DNA of 50,297 nucleotides from JAVBMJ01 sp031552535 (GCA_031552535.1 JAVBMJ010000010.1:1-50297); one strand, 5' to 3'. Numbered from the stretch's first letter, positions 25,334-34,013 are shown. Numbers and translations are program-made. The notes: a model not told the origin generated them from the sequence alone.

Positions 25334-26182
25334 TCAGCAAAACGTGATTACGCAATACCCTTTGGGAGGAGTAGATACCGGTGGGAACCGGGTTTGAGGC
25401 GGGCATTGCGGTAAACTGAGCGTCATCATTCCCGGCGCATCGTCTGTCTCGTTGTTGTTTGACTGAGTATTTTCCTCACCACCCTCGATATACAGCGACC
25501 GGCAACTCGTGTAGCCATCCTGCCATAGCTGTATACGGTAAGTCCCGGCGGGAGGCGTCAGTTTGAACGGATCGTCCAGTGTAACCCTATTGTCGTGATC
25601 CAGTTTGGCAACTATGAAATAGTTGTAACCCAGGAATTTGGCAGCCTGATCCATTTCCCCTTCCGATATAAGGTGCCTTATTACGGTCGAACTGACTTTG
25701 TGCTTGTCGATATCCTTGCGTTGTACCTCGCATATATTGAACCGGAATTCCGATTGTAACTGCTGAAGATAGCTGAAATCGCCCTCCCGGTTGAATCCGA
25801 AGTGGTGGTTGTAACCGATCACCAGGGTATGGGTGCCTACTTTCATGATAAGGAAGTCGCGCACATAGTCATACGACGAGAGGCGGCTGAACTCTTCGGT
25901 AAACGGAGCTATGATAAGCACGTCGATTTTGATCGACTCGAAAAGCATGATCTTCTCAGCCAACGAATTGATTATCTTTATGCGCTCGCCCCTGTTGCCA
26001 AGAACCGTTTGCGGATGGGGCGAAAAAGTTATAACCACACTCTCTCCTTCAACCTCGCGGGCCATCTCCTTGATGTGCTCCAGCAACTCGCGGTGTCCTG
26101 CGTGGACCCCGTCGTAAGAGCCGACAGTGACTACTGGATTACGTATCGGCTCAAGGTTGTCAAAACCGTAATAAACTCTCAT
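25334..26182 (-). CDS. RibF-like FAD synthetase without a recognisable riboflavin-kinase signature
   Basis: 282 residues. The N-terminal FMN adenylyltransferase domain is intact: TVGSYDGVHAGHRELL near residue 20 (the HxGH-type nucleotide site), VVITFSPHPQTVL, YNHHFGFNREGDFSYL, and VSSTVIRHLISEGEMDQA near 165. Normal bifunctional RibF then has a kinase domain with a GRxLGFPTAN signature. Here that segment is missing: LGYNYFIVAKLDHDNRVTLDDP leads straight to TPPAGTYRI and a short tail rich in Asn, Pro and Thr. The protein may make FAD from FMN only, or have another role; a second, complete RibF would then be expected elsewhere. It starts 3 nt after the rex stop, and the two form one unit ending at a strong terminator. 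Confidence 0.82.
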   Translation of the reverse strand: MRVYYGFDNLEPIRNPVVTVGSYDGVHAGHRELLEHIKEMAREVEGESVVITFSPHPQTVLGNRGERIKIINSLAEKIMLFESIKIDVLIIAPFTEEFSRLSSYDYVRDFLIMKVGTHTLVIGYNHHFGFNREGDFSYLQQLQSEFRFNICEVQRKDIDKHKVSSTVIRHLISEGEMDQAAKFLGYNYFIVAKLDHDNRVTLDDPFKLTPPAGTYRIQLWQDGYTSCRSLYIEGGEENTQSNNNETDDAPGMMTLSLPQCPPQTRFPPVSTPPKGYCVITFC

Positions 26183-26185
26183 TTC

Positions 26186-26833
26186 CTATATATTATTTTC
26201 TTCGTTCTCTTTTACAAAATACGCTACCTTCTCAAGCAGTGTCGTTATGTCGTAGTTCTCCACAACGATTCCCTGGGGAAAATTGAGCGGCTTCGATGTG
26301 AAATTTAAAACTCCCTTTATCCCGGCATTGATTATCGGCACTACAAGATCGGCCGCCACACGCGAAGGCGAAGATACCACCACTATATTGATGTCCAGCT
26401 GCGAAACCCAACTCTCGAACTCCTCCATAGGGTAGCACATCACACCCTCGATCTGTTGACCCACCTTGGCCGGGTCGATGTCGAATGCTGCCACTATTTT
26501 GAGTCTTAGGTTCTTACCGTTGAAATAACGTGTCAACGCCTGCCCCAGGTGTCCCATCCCGATGATGCCGATGTTCACCGGTGCCTGGGAATCGAGTATC
26601 GAACTTATGAAGTCTATCAGCACCTGGACATCGTAGCCTTTCTTTGTGTCGCTCGAAAACCCGATCAGCATCAGATCGCGCCTTACCTGCACTGCCGTGA
26701 TACCGTGGATTCCGGCAAGTACGTGTGAAAATATGTGGGTTATCCCCTGCTTATGACAGGTCAGCAATGTACGCCTGTATTCGCTAAGCCTTTCGATAGT
26801 TTTGCCTGGAATGTTGTCCGGTGCCGGGCTCAT
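26186..26833 (-). CDS. rex: redox-sensing transcriptional repressor Rex
   Basis: About 215 residues, the normal length. The N-terminal winged helix (to about residue 80: ERLSEYRRTLL ... ITAVQVRRDLMLIG) binds DNA, and the Rossmann domain with GIIGMGHLGQAL (GxGxxG) senses the NADH/NAD+ ratio. VVVSSPSRVAADLVVPIINAGIKGVLNF is typical of the family. The C-terminal helix is for domain swapping. I choose the ATG at 26833: an alternative TTG at 26842 is too close to the promoter's likely start site. The gene is divergent from the BT_3928-like gene and heads a unit with the RibF-like gene. Confidence 0.93.
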   Translation of the reverse strand: MSPAPDNIPGKTIERLSEYRRTLLTCHKQGITHIFSHVLAGIHGITAVQVRRDLMLIGFSSDTKKGYDVQVLIDFISSILDSQAPVNIGIIGMGHLGQALTRYFNGKNLRLKIVAAFDIDPAKVGQQIEGVMCYPMEEFESWVSQLDINIVVVSSPSRVAADLVVPIINAGIKGVLNFTSKPLNFPQGIVVENYDITTLLEKVAYFVKENEENNI

Positions 26834-26849
26834 TTTTATCAATTTGCTA

Positions 26850-26878
26850 CAAAGGTAATATTTTTAGTCGAATGGCAA
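26850..26878 (-). promoter_or_regulatory. rex promoter (Bacteroidota sigma-A type)
   Basis: Minus strand: -33 TTG at 26878-26876, an 18-bp spacer, and -7 TACCTTTG at 26857-26850, a good consensus match. The start site would be near 26844, giving a very short leader to the ATG at 26833. A small palindrome (AACCCG, 5 nt, CGGGTT; 26877-26893) overlaps the -33 and could be an operator. Confidence 0.6.
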
Positions 26879-26900
26879 CCCGCTTTACGGGTTAAATGAC

Positions 26901-26908
26901 TATTTTTG
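26901..26908 (+). promoter_or_regulatory. -7 box for the BT_3928-like gene
   Basis: TATTTTTG matches TAnnTTTG on the plus strand, divergent from the rex promoter. The -33 position has no clear match. It places the transcript start near 26914 and so favours a downstream start codon for the gene. Confidence 0.4.
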
Positions 26909-26959
26909 CACAAAATGGAGCCCGTGCCTATCCTGCGGGCGATAAACCACTGGCAGAAG

Positions 26960-28093
26960 ATGATGCAGAATTGGAGGAGCATACTTATAGTCGTTTTTCG
27001 CTATTTGTTGGCGGCGGTTTTCATGTTGTCGGGATTTACAAAATTAGTCGATCCCTGGGGAGGTATGATTTTGTTCCGGGAATATTTCTCGGCTTTCGGA
27101 TTAGGCTTTTTATCGCCTGCGGCATTTCCTTTTGCCATCTGGTGGCCGGCATTGGAAATGGCTCTCGGGGTAGCGTTGCTTGTGGGATTAGCGCTGAGAT
27201 TCACCTCACTGCTGACGATGCTGTCCATGATGTTTTTCACGGTGCTGACTTTTGTGCTGGCGCTGTGGAATCCGGTGCAGGATTGCGGATGCTTCGGCGA
27301 GGCGATCCACCTCACCAATTGGCAGACATTTTTTAAGAATCTGGTCATACTCCCGATGAGTGTGGCTGTTTACATGAGCGCCCGTCACGCCGACGTCAGG
27401 CCTTTGACGATTTTGCGGCTGTCAAACCTGGTGATAATATGGGTCGCTGTTTCGCTGTTGGGAGTATACAGCTACATGCACCTTCCGGTAATAGATTTCC
27501 TGCCTTATAAAAAAGGGGTTAATATACCCGAGGCAATGGCTACCGGACGCACGACAGAGGTCGAAACGACCCTTATATACCGCAATACCACAACAGGCGA
27601 AACCCGGGAGTTTTCACTGGAAGATACCGATTGGTATGATACAGTGAGGTGGGAATATGTCGATACGCGCATAGAAACGAGCGGAGAAGACCGCAGTGCG
27701 ATACGGGATTTTGCGATTTTTGGTCCCGACGGCGATATTACTGCAGAGTTGTTGGCCGATACGGGGCGTGTGTGGCTGATATGTGCTTTACACCTGGGAG
27801 ATATCTCCCCCGAAGTATTGCCCCGTCTGGAATATGTGGCCTCCAGGGCCAATAGTCATGGCGAACGGGTGGTATGTGTAACGTCTGACCGGGTAGATAG
27901 CTATGTGTCCGAAGATTACGCTTTGCCTGCCTATCACTTCGGAACACAGGTTGTGCCGCTGTATAATATGGATTCGAAGGCTATGATAACGATGCTCAGG
28001 GCGAGGGTGGGGGTCGTGCTACTGCGTGGCGGCACGATAATAGACAAGCGTAATTGGAGGGATATTGAAATGCCTTTGGAAAATAACAGATAA
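26960..28093 (+). CDS. BT_3928-like membrane protein: DoxX-type domain plus periplasmic thioredoxin-like domain
   Basis: About 377 residues from the ATG at 26960 (frame open to a TTG at 26906 and an ATG at 26915). I prefer MMQNWRSILIVVFRYLL because the -7 box at 26901-26908 leaves little room for the longer forms. Four membrane segments fill the first 170 residues, including LLAAVFMLSGFTKLVDPWGG, the start pattern of DoxX/MauE-like proteins, and a CGCFG motif in the loop after WNPVQD. The C-terminal 180 residues are extracytoplasmic, with a thioredoxin-like fold by comparison with the family but no CxxC. Role unknown; a quinone- or thiol-linked redox function is the family guess. Its place opposite Rex fits a redox theme. 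Confidence 0.8.
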   Translation: MMQNWRSILIVVFRYLLAAVFMLSGFTKLVDPWGGMILFREYFSAFGLGFLSPAAFPFAIWWPALEMALGVALLVGLALRFTSLLTMLSMMFFTVLTFVLALWNPVQDCGCFGEAIHLTNWQTFFKNLVILPMSVAVYMSARHADVRPLTILRLSNLVIIWVAVSLLGVYSYMHLPVIDFLPYKKGVNIPEAMATGRTTEVETTLIYRNTTTGETREFSLEDTDWYDTVRWEYVDTRIETSGEDRSAIRDFAIFGPDGDITAELLADTGRVWLICALHLGDISPEVLPRLEYVASRANSHGERVVCVTSDRVDSYVSEDYALPAYHFGTQVVPLYNMDSKAMITMLRARVGVVLLRGGTIIDKRNWRDIEMPLENNR

Positions 28094-28215
28094 TGCCGCA
28101 CGCCGCAGATGGTATAACTATGCGGAGCAGATAGTCGGACAGGGAAGCGCAATTTGTAAAAATTTATTTGGCTATATAATATCAATCCTGGTTTTTCCCT
28201 GTTGTTTGCCGTGCC

Positions 28216-28241
28216 TTTCCGCGGTGGAATTTAGACAGACT
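28216..28241 (+). repeat. dispersed short repeat, copy 1
   Basis: TTTCCGCGG..GAATTTAGACAGACT. It shares the core TTTCCnnnGGnnAATT(T)AGACAGACT with copies near 48.05, 48.8 and 50.0 kb and abuts the foldback element at 28245, whose outer arms carry a related sequence in inverted form. It lies between two convergent genes. Confidence 0.5.
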
Positions 28242-28244
28242 CTC

Positions 28245-28409
28245 AGAAACTGTTTAAATTTCCTATGGAAAGTATTATAAATTTTTCCGGGCCGCTTTTC
28301 GCGTGAAAATTTCGTTACATAGAACACCGCTATACTCCTCTATTTTCACGCAAAAATCATCACCGGAATATACTTAAATCTTTTTCCATAGGAAGATTAA
28401 ACAGTTTCT
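28245..28409. mobile_element. 165-bp foldback (MITE-like) element
   Basis: Outer arms 28245-28271 and 28383-28409 are inverted copies, 25 of 27 matching (AGAAACTGTTTAA ... TTCCTATGGAAA). A second pair inside, GCGTGAAAAT (28301-28310) and ATTTTCACGC (28342-28351), is perfect. There is no ORF. It fills most of the 446-bp gap between convergent genes (28094-28539), which also holds a repeat copy and a terminator. No clear target duplication was found. Confidence 0.55.
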
Positions 28410-28423
28410 AAATATAAGCAAAA

Positions 28424-28474
28424 CAATCCCCGGTAGTTTTTGTGCATATTGCACACAAAAACTACCTGGGATTG
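28424..28474. terminator. bidirectional terminator between convergent genes
   Basis: 21-bp arms (28424-28444 and 28454-28474) with one mismatch and a 9-nt loop. The A and T runs within the stem (GTTTTTG / CAAAAAC) suit termination from both the BT_3928-like gene and the lipoprotein gene. Confidence 0.7.
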
Positions 28475-28539
28475 TCACGTGTGGCACCTGCCTGCGGCCA
28501 GCAGTCAGGCTGTGTAGGGGGTGGGTCCCTCCCAGAATC

Positions 28540-29124
28540 TCAATCCCTCGCCAGTCGCCACATTGTGGCGTTTGTGCGGCGCAGGATCAGGGAATCGGCG
28601 TCTATTTTGACTATATGCATAGTGTCGATTGCCTCTATTGTTTGGCGGTTGCCGATGCTTTCGCTCTTCAGTATCAGCATGTCGCCGTCTATATCCCATG
28701 ACTTGAATAACAGGGTGGCCATGCCGACCGACGTCGCACTACGGTCTTCGTTGAGGGTTAACCCTTGTTTGGCGGCCGGATCTATGGGGTTAGGCTCCAC
28801 CCATGTGCCTGTTATGTAGAACGCGGGGATGTGTTTGATTACGGTAAGCCCTACGGCTTTCTTTATTTCACCTCCCTCAATTTTCTCGGGCATGTAGGTA
28901 ACAAGGACTTCTTCGCCGGGCATCACACCTTCCACTTTGGCCGGGTCGGCATCCATGCTGCTGATGTTCACCGTGTCGCCTGAGGCGGTTACGATCATCA
29001 CATTGTTCATTGTGGCATCCACCACGGTGCCTTCTACGCTCTGTTGAACCGGCTGTGTATTGCAGGATACAGCAAGCATGGCCATAGCGGCGCAGATGAC
29101 AGACAGGAGTTTGATTGTTTTCAT
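28540..29124 (-). CDS. lipocalin-like lipoprotein (194 aa)
   Basis: A lipoprotein signal peptide ends LAVSC, with the modified cysteine at residue 21. The first half (about 28-95) is a small beta barrel-like segment (VEGTVVDATMNNVMIVTASGDTVNIS). The second half (about 105-190) begins ITGTWVEPNPID and has the G-x-W and alternating strands of the small lipocalin-like lipoproteins of Bacteroidota. The protein is probably periplasmic or surface-exposed; its ligand is unknown. It is convergent with the gene to the left and lies 99 bp after the next membrane-anchored gene, with which it may be co-transcribed. Confidence 0.65.
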   Translation of the reverse strand: MKTIKLLSVICAAMAMLAVSCNTQPVQQSVEGTVVDATMNNVMIVTASGDTVNISSMDADPAKVEGVMPGEEVLVTYMPEKIEGGEIKKAVGLTVIKHIPAFYITGTWVEPNPIDPAAKQGLTLNEDRSATSVGMATLLFKSWDIDGDMLILKSESIGNRQTIEAIDTMHIVKIDADSLILRRTNATMWRLARD

Positions 29125-29223
29125 ATCGGTAATATTTAAATTTCAGGTTTGAGACAAATTCATAGACGACTGTATAAGGACAACTTCAATGTAAGGCTAT
29201 ACAGCTTTCTTCCCGGCTACAGG

Positions 29224-29775
29224 TTACGGCAGAAGTTCTTTCCTGTATATTATCTTGCCTGCGGGAATATCGTATATTTCGGTCACGGCTCCCTCGCCGG
29301 TCTCCGGATGCTGTTTCATGTACTTATCGAGGGCGGGATACGCTTTCAGGAGTCCAACCACTACCGACATCCTGTTTTCGTAAGGGAATTCAGCTGCTAT
29401 ATATCTCCCCCGGGGGATGTATTTTATTTTATATTTGCCCGAAAGGCGGGCGATGGTAGCCGAATCGGCGTTCTCCAGTATGCATCCCACTTCGGCCCGC
29501 AACCGGCTCGTCTCCACTTTATCCGGATTGTCGAGGTATATGCCTATTCCCTTGAACGTGTCCACGCTGTCGAGCAACAGCGCCTCGTATATTTTGTTTT
29601 GTACCATAGGTGTACGACTGTAGTCACCGGTCATTTCTTCGTAAACTATGGTTTCACCACCCGTCATTTCAGGCACGAATTCGACTTTGCGCAAGCCGCC
29701 CAGATAAGCATAATAACAAAACAGCATTACCACAAGGACTGCCAATAATGTCAGGGAAAATTTTAATATTTTCAT
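29224..29775 (-). CDS. membrane-anchored protein with a GyrI-like ligand-binding domain
   Basis: 183 residues. An N-terminal membrane segment (about residues 5-24, LKFSLTLLAVLVVMLFCYYAY) anchors an extracytoplasmic domain. The rest resembles the GyrI-like/effector-binding fold: MTGDYSRTP near residue 48, GIGIYLDNPDKVETSRLRAEVGC near 77-99, an IPRGRYIAAEF strand near 120-130, and a final VTEIYD. This fold binds small hydrophobic ligands in regulators, but here it is alone and outside the cytoplasm, as is common in Bacteroidota. Function unknown. It starts 11 bp after the tmk stop, so the two are likely co-transcribed. Confidence 0.6.
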   Translation of the reverse strand: MKILKFSLTLLAVLVVMLFCYYAYLGGLRKVEFVPEMTGGETIVYEEMTGDYSRTPMVQNKIYEALLLDSVDTFKGIGIYLDNPDKVETSRLRAEVGCILENADSATIARLSGKYKIKYIPRGRYIAAEFPYENRMSVVVGLLKAYPALDKYMKQHPETGEGAVTEIYDIPAGKIIYRKELLP

Positions 29776-29786
29776 AACGTTATCTA

Positions 29787-30455
29787 TTAGATGGAAAGTT
29801 GTTTGCGTATAAGGTCGAAAATAGCATCGGGCGGCAACATCGCACCGCTTTTGTCTGCGCAGTCGACAATATTTATATCGCCTCTGCGGGCACAGGCAAG
29901 GTAAACATCCCTTACGCGCCGTTGGAAATCGAGCGACGCTTCGTGGATATCGTTCGCCCCGTTAAGATAATTGCGGTCGTCGCCTTTGCGTTGCCCGCAG
30001 AGGCGGCTACGCGTGAACTCAAACGGGACGTCCATAAATATCTGGACGTCGGGCCGCGGCAGGCGGTTATAGCCGAATTCGAAGTCGAGAATCCAACGGG
30101 TTAACGCCTCCAGCTTTTCCGGAGGCGTTTTGGCTCCCTGGAAAGCTATGTTGGAGTAGACATAACGGTCCAGGATCACATATTTCCCCTCGTCGATCCA
30201 GCTATGGATAAGGGATGCGGCATCGGCGCGGTCGCCTGCATAAAGCAGTGCTACGATATATGGGTCTACACGATCTATCTCGCCCAGTTCCCCGCGCAGG
30301 AAGCGGGCTATGAGATCGCCGTAGAACGGGGCGTCGAACCTCGGGAAATGGAGGTACTCGTATGCCATGCCTTTTGTGCGCAACAATTCCTGCAGTTTGG
30401 TTAACTGGGTCGATTTCCCGGCTCCGTCGAGCCCTTCGAGAACAATGAGAGGCAT
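29787..30455 (-). CDS. tmk: thymidylate kinase
   Basis: 222 residues. It phosphorylates dTMP to dTDP with ATP. The P-loop GLDGAGKST is at residues 8-16. The substrate-binding DRYVYSN motif is near residue 94, and a lid segment with RLCGQRKGDDRNYLNG is near 155-170. Length is normal. The 136 bp upstream, before sufS, contain a short inverted repeat (GCGGGA / TCCCGC) but no clear promoter. Confidence 0.96.
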   Translation of the reverse strand: MPLIVLEGLDGAGKSTQLTKLQELLRTKGMAYEYLHFPRFDAPFYGDLIARFLRGELGEIDRVDPYIVALLYAGDRADAASLIHSWIDEGKYVILDRYVYSNIAFQGAKTPPEKLEALTRWILDFEFGYNRLPRPDVQIFMDVPFEFTRSRLCGQRKGDDRNYLNGANDIHEASLDFQRRVRDVYLACARRGDINIVDCADKSGAMLPPDAIFDLIRKQLSI

Positions 30456-30591
30456 TTTTTGTTTTACAGTTTAGGTGTCGTATCTCTGGTTTTCAGCGGG
30501 AGATCGGGATAGACTTCCCGCAACTATTGTTTCCGCCTGCGCATGTTGTGCGGTCTTATAAGCTTCGCGTTTACAATATCCGGCAATCTTG

Positions 30592-31812
30592 TCAACGCAG
30601 CATTTTCAATGCTTTTTCCACGCCTTTCGCGAAGGTTTCCATCTCTTCCATCGTGTTGTAAAACGCCATCGAAGCGCGGCAGGTACCTGTTATCGAGTAG
30701 TGCTGCATGACCGGCTCGGCACAGTGGGTCCCCGTCCGTATGGCTATACCCATTTTATCGAGTATCATCCCGATATCGTAATGATGGGCGCCGTCGGCCG
30801 TAAAAGAAACGATGCTGCATTTATCCGGCGCATCGCCATATATGCGCACCCCGCCGATCTTCGACAATAAATGTGTGGCGTATTGGCCGAGGGCGTGCTC
30901 ATGTGCGGCGACCTCTTTCATATCCAACCCCCGGATGTACCTTATCGCTTCGGCCATTCCCACGGCACCAATGAAGTTGGCGGTTCCGGCCTCGTATTTC
31001 AGCGGAAGTTCGGCGAATGTGGTCCCGGCGAACGATACTGTGCCTACCATGTCGCCGCCGCCCATGAAAGGAGGCATCTCGCTAAGATACCGCTCTTTGC
31101 CATAAAGAACCCCCGTGCCTGTGGGCCCATAAAGTTTATGTCCCGAGAAAGCGTAAAAATCACAATCCAGTGCGGTTACGTCCACCCCTCCGTGGACTAT
31201 TCCCTGGCAGCCGTCGACCAGCACGGGCACAGAATGGCGGTGGGCGGTTTCGACGATATGTTTTAGATCGGGGCGCGTACCGAGTACGTTCGACGCCTGC
31301 GTTACAGCCACTATCCGCGTCCTGCCGTCTATCAGGCCCTCAAGGGCTTCCGCGCGCAGCCGTCCGCTATCGTCGAAGGGCAACACACGTATCTCGGCCC
31401 CGATGCGTCCGCAAACCAATTGCCACGGTACTATGTTGGAGTGGTGCTCCATTTCGCTGACAACAATGTTGTCGCCCCGGCTTATATAACGCTCCGAGAA
31501 ACTGTAAGCCACAGTATTTATGGAAGCCGTGGCGCCGGAAGTGAATACCACCTCTTCGCGTTTCCCGGCTCCTATGAACGAGCGCACCTCTTCGCGGGCC
31601 TCTTCATATAACCGGGTGCACTCTTCGCTTAGGAAGTGTACCCCACGATGAATGTTGGCGTTCATTTCGCGCATTAGCCGGTCACAGGTCTCTATAACCA
31701 CCGCAGGTTTTTGCGCTGTGGCACCATTGTCGAGGTACACCAGCGGACGGTCGTTCACCATTCGCGAAAGAATGGGGAAATCGGCGCGTATTTTCAACGG
31801 ATCGAATATCAC
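30592..31812 (-). CDS. sufS: cysteine desulfurase SufS
   Basis: 406 residues, group II cysteine desulfurase. It removes sulfur from L-cysteine for Fe-S cluster assembly. The PLP lysine is at about residue 226 in SGHKLYGPTGTG. The active-site cysteine is at about 364 in RTGTHCAEPVM. TSGATASINTVAYSF binds the cofactor phosphate. The start overlaps the sufD stop by 4 nt (ATGA), so translation is coupled. It is the last gene of the sufCDS unit. Confidence 0.97.
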   Translation of the reverse strand: MIFDPLKIRADFPILSRMVNDRPLVYLDNGATAQKPAVVIETCDRLMREMNANIHRGVHFLSEECTRLYEEAREEVRSFIGAGKREEVVFTSGATASINTVAYSFSERYISRGDNIVVSEMEHHSNIVPWQLVCGRIGAEIRVLPFDDSGRLRAEALEGLIDGRTRIVAVTQASNVLGTRPDLKHIVETAHRHSVPVLVDGCQGIVHGGVDVTALDCDFYAFSGHKLYGPTGTGVLYGKERYLSEMPPFMGGGDMVGTVSFAGTTFAELPLKYEAGTANFIGAVGMAEAIRYIRGLDMKEVAAHEHALGQYATHLLSKIGGVRIYGDAPDKCSIVSFTADGAHHYDIGMILDKMGIAIRTGTHCAEPVMQHYSITGTCRASMAFYNTMEEMETFAKGVEKALKMLR

Positions 31813-33113
31813 AGCAGGTCTATTTTAGAATAAGCCATTTCGCGCATCCATTCGCAGCACTCCTCGCACCCGCAATTGCCAAGCACGTCGTTCACGAAAC
31901 CATGTAACTGGAGGTTGCGAGCCTGCTTCTCGTCCAGCCCGCGCTGGCGCATGTAATATACCGCTTCGCGGTCCAGTTCGCCCACGCTCGCCCCGTGGCT
32001 GCATTTTACGTCGTCGGCATAAATCTCCAGCCGTGGCTGCGCGTATATTCTCGATTGCGATCCTATCAGCAGGTTCCGGCTTTGCTGCACCGCCTGGGTA
32101 TGCTGTGCTCCGGGAGCCACGTAAGCCATCCCTGTGAACGATCCTTCGGCACGGCCTGCCGCGACGCCTTTCACCTTTACGTCACTACGGCAATTTTCCG
32201 CGATATGCCTCACATCGACCCCGATATCCGAACGTTCGTCGCCTCCGTTGAGATACAACCCGTTCACCGTCGCCTCCGACTTCTCCCCGTCGAGTTGCAC
32301 GGCATAGTATATCCGTGAGGTCTGCCCCCCCAATCCGAGCATCACCTGGCTATACGAACTTTTTGCCTCCAGCCGGGCGAAAGAGTTACATATTATGCCG
32401 GTTTCGTCGTCCCCGCGGAATATGTCGGTAATCTCCACCCCGGCACTATCGGCTATCGAAATTTCGCGTACATAGTTAACCATCATGGCACTGCCCGGGC
32501 CATGCGTCGCCGGATGGTGCTCCACGATAACGCCTGCCCGGCTATTGCCTCCGGCGACTATCAGCGTACGGCCATAATTGGCTACTGCTTCAGCGGGGCT
32601 GTCGTATTTGTAACGCAACATTACAGGCGTATCCGATTTTACCCCGTCGGGAATATAGACGAACGCCCCGTCCTGGACGAATACTCCGTTGAGCGCTGTA
32701 AACAACTCTTCATGGTCGCCGCTATTGCCGTAATGATGCCTTACGATCTCTTCATATTCCCTACAGGCCGCACGCAGGCTTCCGTATATGATCCCTTCCG
32801 GCGTTTTGTGTAATTCCACATCATCCACAGCAAAGCCATTTGTTATTATGAATTGATTGGGTTTAAATTTATTGGAAGCATCTATCTCTGGAGATAGGTG
32901 AGGTGTGAAATAGTTCTCCCACTCCCTGCCGAGCAGCATATCGAGGTCGGTATGCAGATACCTTTCGTCTTTACGCCCCGGGATACCGGTCAGGTTCAGC
33001 GCCTCGATACATTCGCTGCGGTGGTGGTTGAACCACACAGGCAGGCCTTCGCCGATCAGGTCGAGATTGGCTATGTATATATCGGTAAATCTTTTCTTCA
33101 CATCGGCTTCCAT
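31809..33113 (-). CDS. sufD: Fe-S assembly scaffold component SufD
   Basis: 434 residues. It belongs to the SufB/SufD family of the SufBCD scaffold. The C-terminal half has the family's right-handed beta helix with DVKCSHGASVGELDREAVYYMRQRG near residue 370. The length and the shorter N-terminal region fit SufD better than SufB, which is usually longer and carries extra cysteines. It starts 4 nt after sufC and overlaps sufS. No sufB is found beside it in the window. Confidence 0.92.
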   Translation of the reverse strand: MEADVKKRFTDIYIANLDLIGEGLPVWFNHHRSECIEALNLTGIPGRKDERYLHTDLDMLLGREWENYFTPHLSPEIDASNKFKPNQFIITNGFAVDDVELHKTPEGIIYGSLRAACREYEEIVRHHYGNSGDHEELFTALNGVFVQDGAFVYIPDGVKSDTPVMLRYKYDSPAEAVANYGRTLIVAGGNSRAGVIVEHHPATHGPGSAMMVNYVREISIADSAGVEITDIFRGDDETGIICNSFARLEAKSSYSQVMLGLGGQTSRIYYAVQLDGEKSEATVNGLYLNGGDERSDIGVDVRHIAENCRSDVKVKGVAAGRAEGSFTGMAYVAPGAQHTQAVQQSRNLLIGSQSRIYAQPRLEIYADDVKCSHGASVGELDREAVYYMRQRGLDEKQARNLQLHGFVNDVLGNCGCEECCEWMREMAYSKIDLL

Positions 33114-33117
33114 AGCG

Positions 33118-33882
33118 CTACGATTGGTGGTTGTCGATTAGCCAGTCGTATCCCTGTTTTTCGAGTTTCAACGCCAGCTCCCTGCCTCCGCTATGTATGA
33201 TCTGTCCCTTGTATAGAACATGTACAAAATCGGGGACTATATAGTCTAAAAGTCTCTGGTAGTGGGTTATGACTATCGTTGCATTATCGTCCCTGCGCAG
33301 CCGGGTCACTCCTGTGGCCACGATCCGTAGCGCGTCTATATCGAGTCCGCTGTCCGTTTCGTCCAGTATGGCGAGTTTAGGGTCGAGCATGGCCATCTGG
33401 AATATCTCGTTCTTTTTCTTCTCCCCGCCCGAAAAGCCTTCGTTGACAGCCCTGTTCATCAGTTTGTTGTCGAGTTCGAGCAACGCTCCCTTTTCCCGCA
33501 TGAGTTTCAGGAATTCCGAAGCCGGTAACGGGTCTAACCCCTGCGCCTTGCGGCGTTCGGCCACGGCGAGTTTCATAAAGTTGGCCATACTTACTCCCGG
33601 TATCTCCACCGGATATTGGAATCCGAGGAACAGCCCCGCCCGTGAACGTTGTTCTATGTTCATTTCAAATAAGTTACTCCCTTCGAACTCAACTTCGCCT
33701 TCAGTCACCTCGAATCGTTCGTTACCTGCCAATACCGAGGCCAAAGTCGATTTCCCCGATCCGTTGGGGCCCATTATCGCATGCACCTCACCCTCGTGTA
33801 CGGCAAGATTTATTCCCCGTAATATCTCTTTACCTCCTACCGTGCAGTGCAGATTTTTTATCTCAAGCAGTAATTTTTTCAT
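33118..33882 (-). CDS. sufC: Fe-S assembly ATPase SufC
   Basis: 254 residues. An ABC-type ATPase that powers the SufBCD scaffold. Walker A GPNGSGKST is at residues 38-46. The signature FSGGEKKKNEIFQMAMLDPKLAILDETDSGLD carries the Suf-specific form of the ABC signature and Walker B. Length is normal. It is the first gene of the unit, downstream of a convincing promoter, so the operon starts with sufC rather than sufB. Confidence 0.97.
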   Translation of the reverse strand: MKKLLLEIKNLHCTVGGKEILRGINLAVHEGEVHAIMGPNGSGKSTLASVLAGNERFEVTEGEVEFEGSNLFEMNIEQRSRAGLFLGFQYPVEIPGVSMANFMKLAVAERRKAQGLDPLPASEFLKLMREKGALLELDNKLMNRAVNEGFSGGEKKKNEIFQMAMLDPKLAILDETDSGLDIDALRIVATGVTRLRRDDNATIVITHYQRLLDYIVPDFVHVLYKGQIIHSGGRELALKLEKQGYDWLIDNHQS

Positions 33883-33908
33883 CGTTCCTTATCTAATTGA
33901 ACCGGTCA

Positions 33909-33940
33909 CAAAGCTACACAAATAATACGTACCTTGAAAA
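33909..33940 (-). promoter_or_regulatory. promoter of the sufCDS operon
   Basis: Minus strand: TTTTC at 33940-33936 as an imperfect -33, a 19-bp spacer, and TAGCTTTG at 33916-33909 as -7. The start site would fall near 33902, about 20 nt before the sufC ATG. Confidence 0.5.
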
Positions 33941-34013
33941 TCAATCGGAGCAAAACCCGGGCCGTATCATTTAAATCGGCATATATACTTATTCGTACGT
34001 CGTTTTGGGTTAT

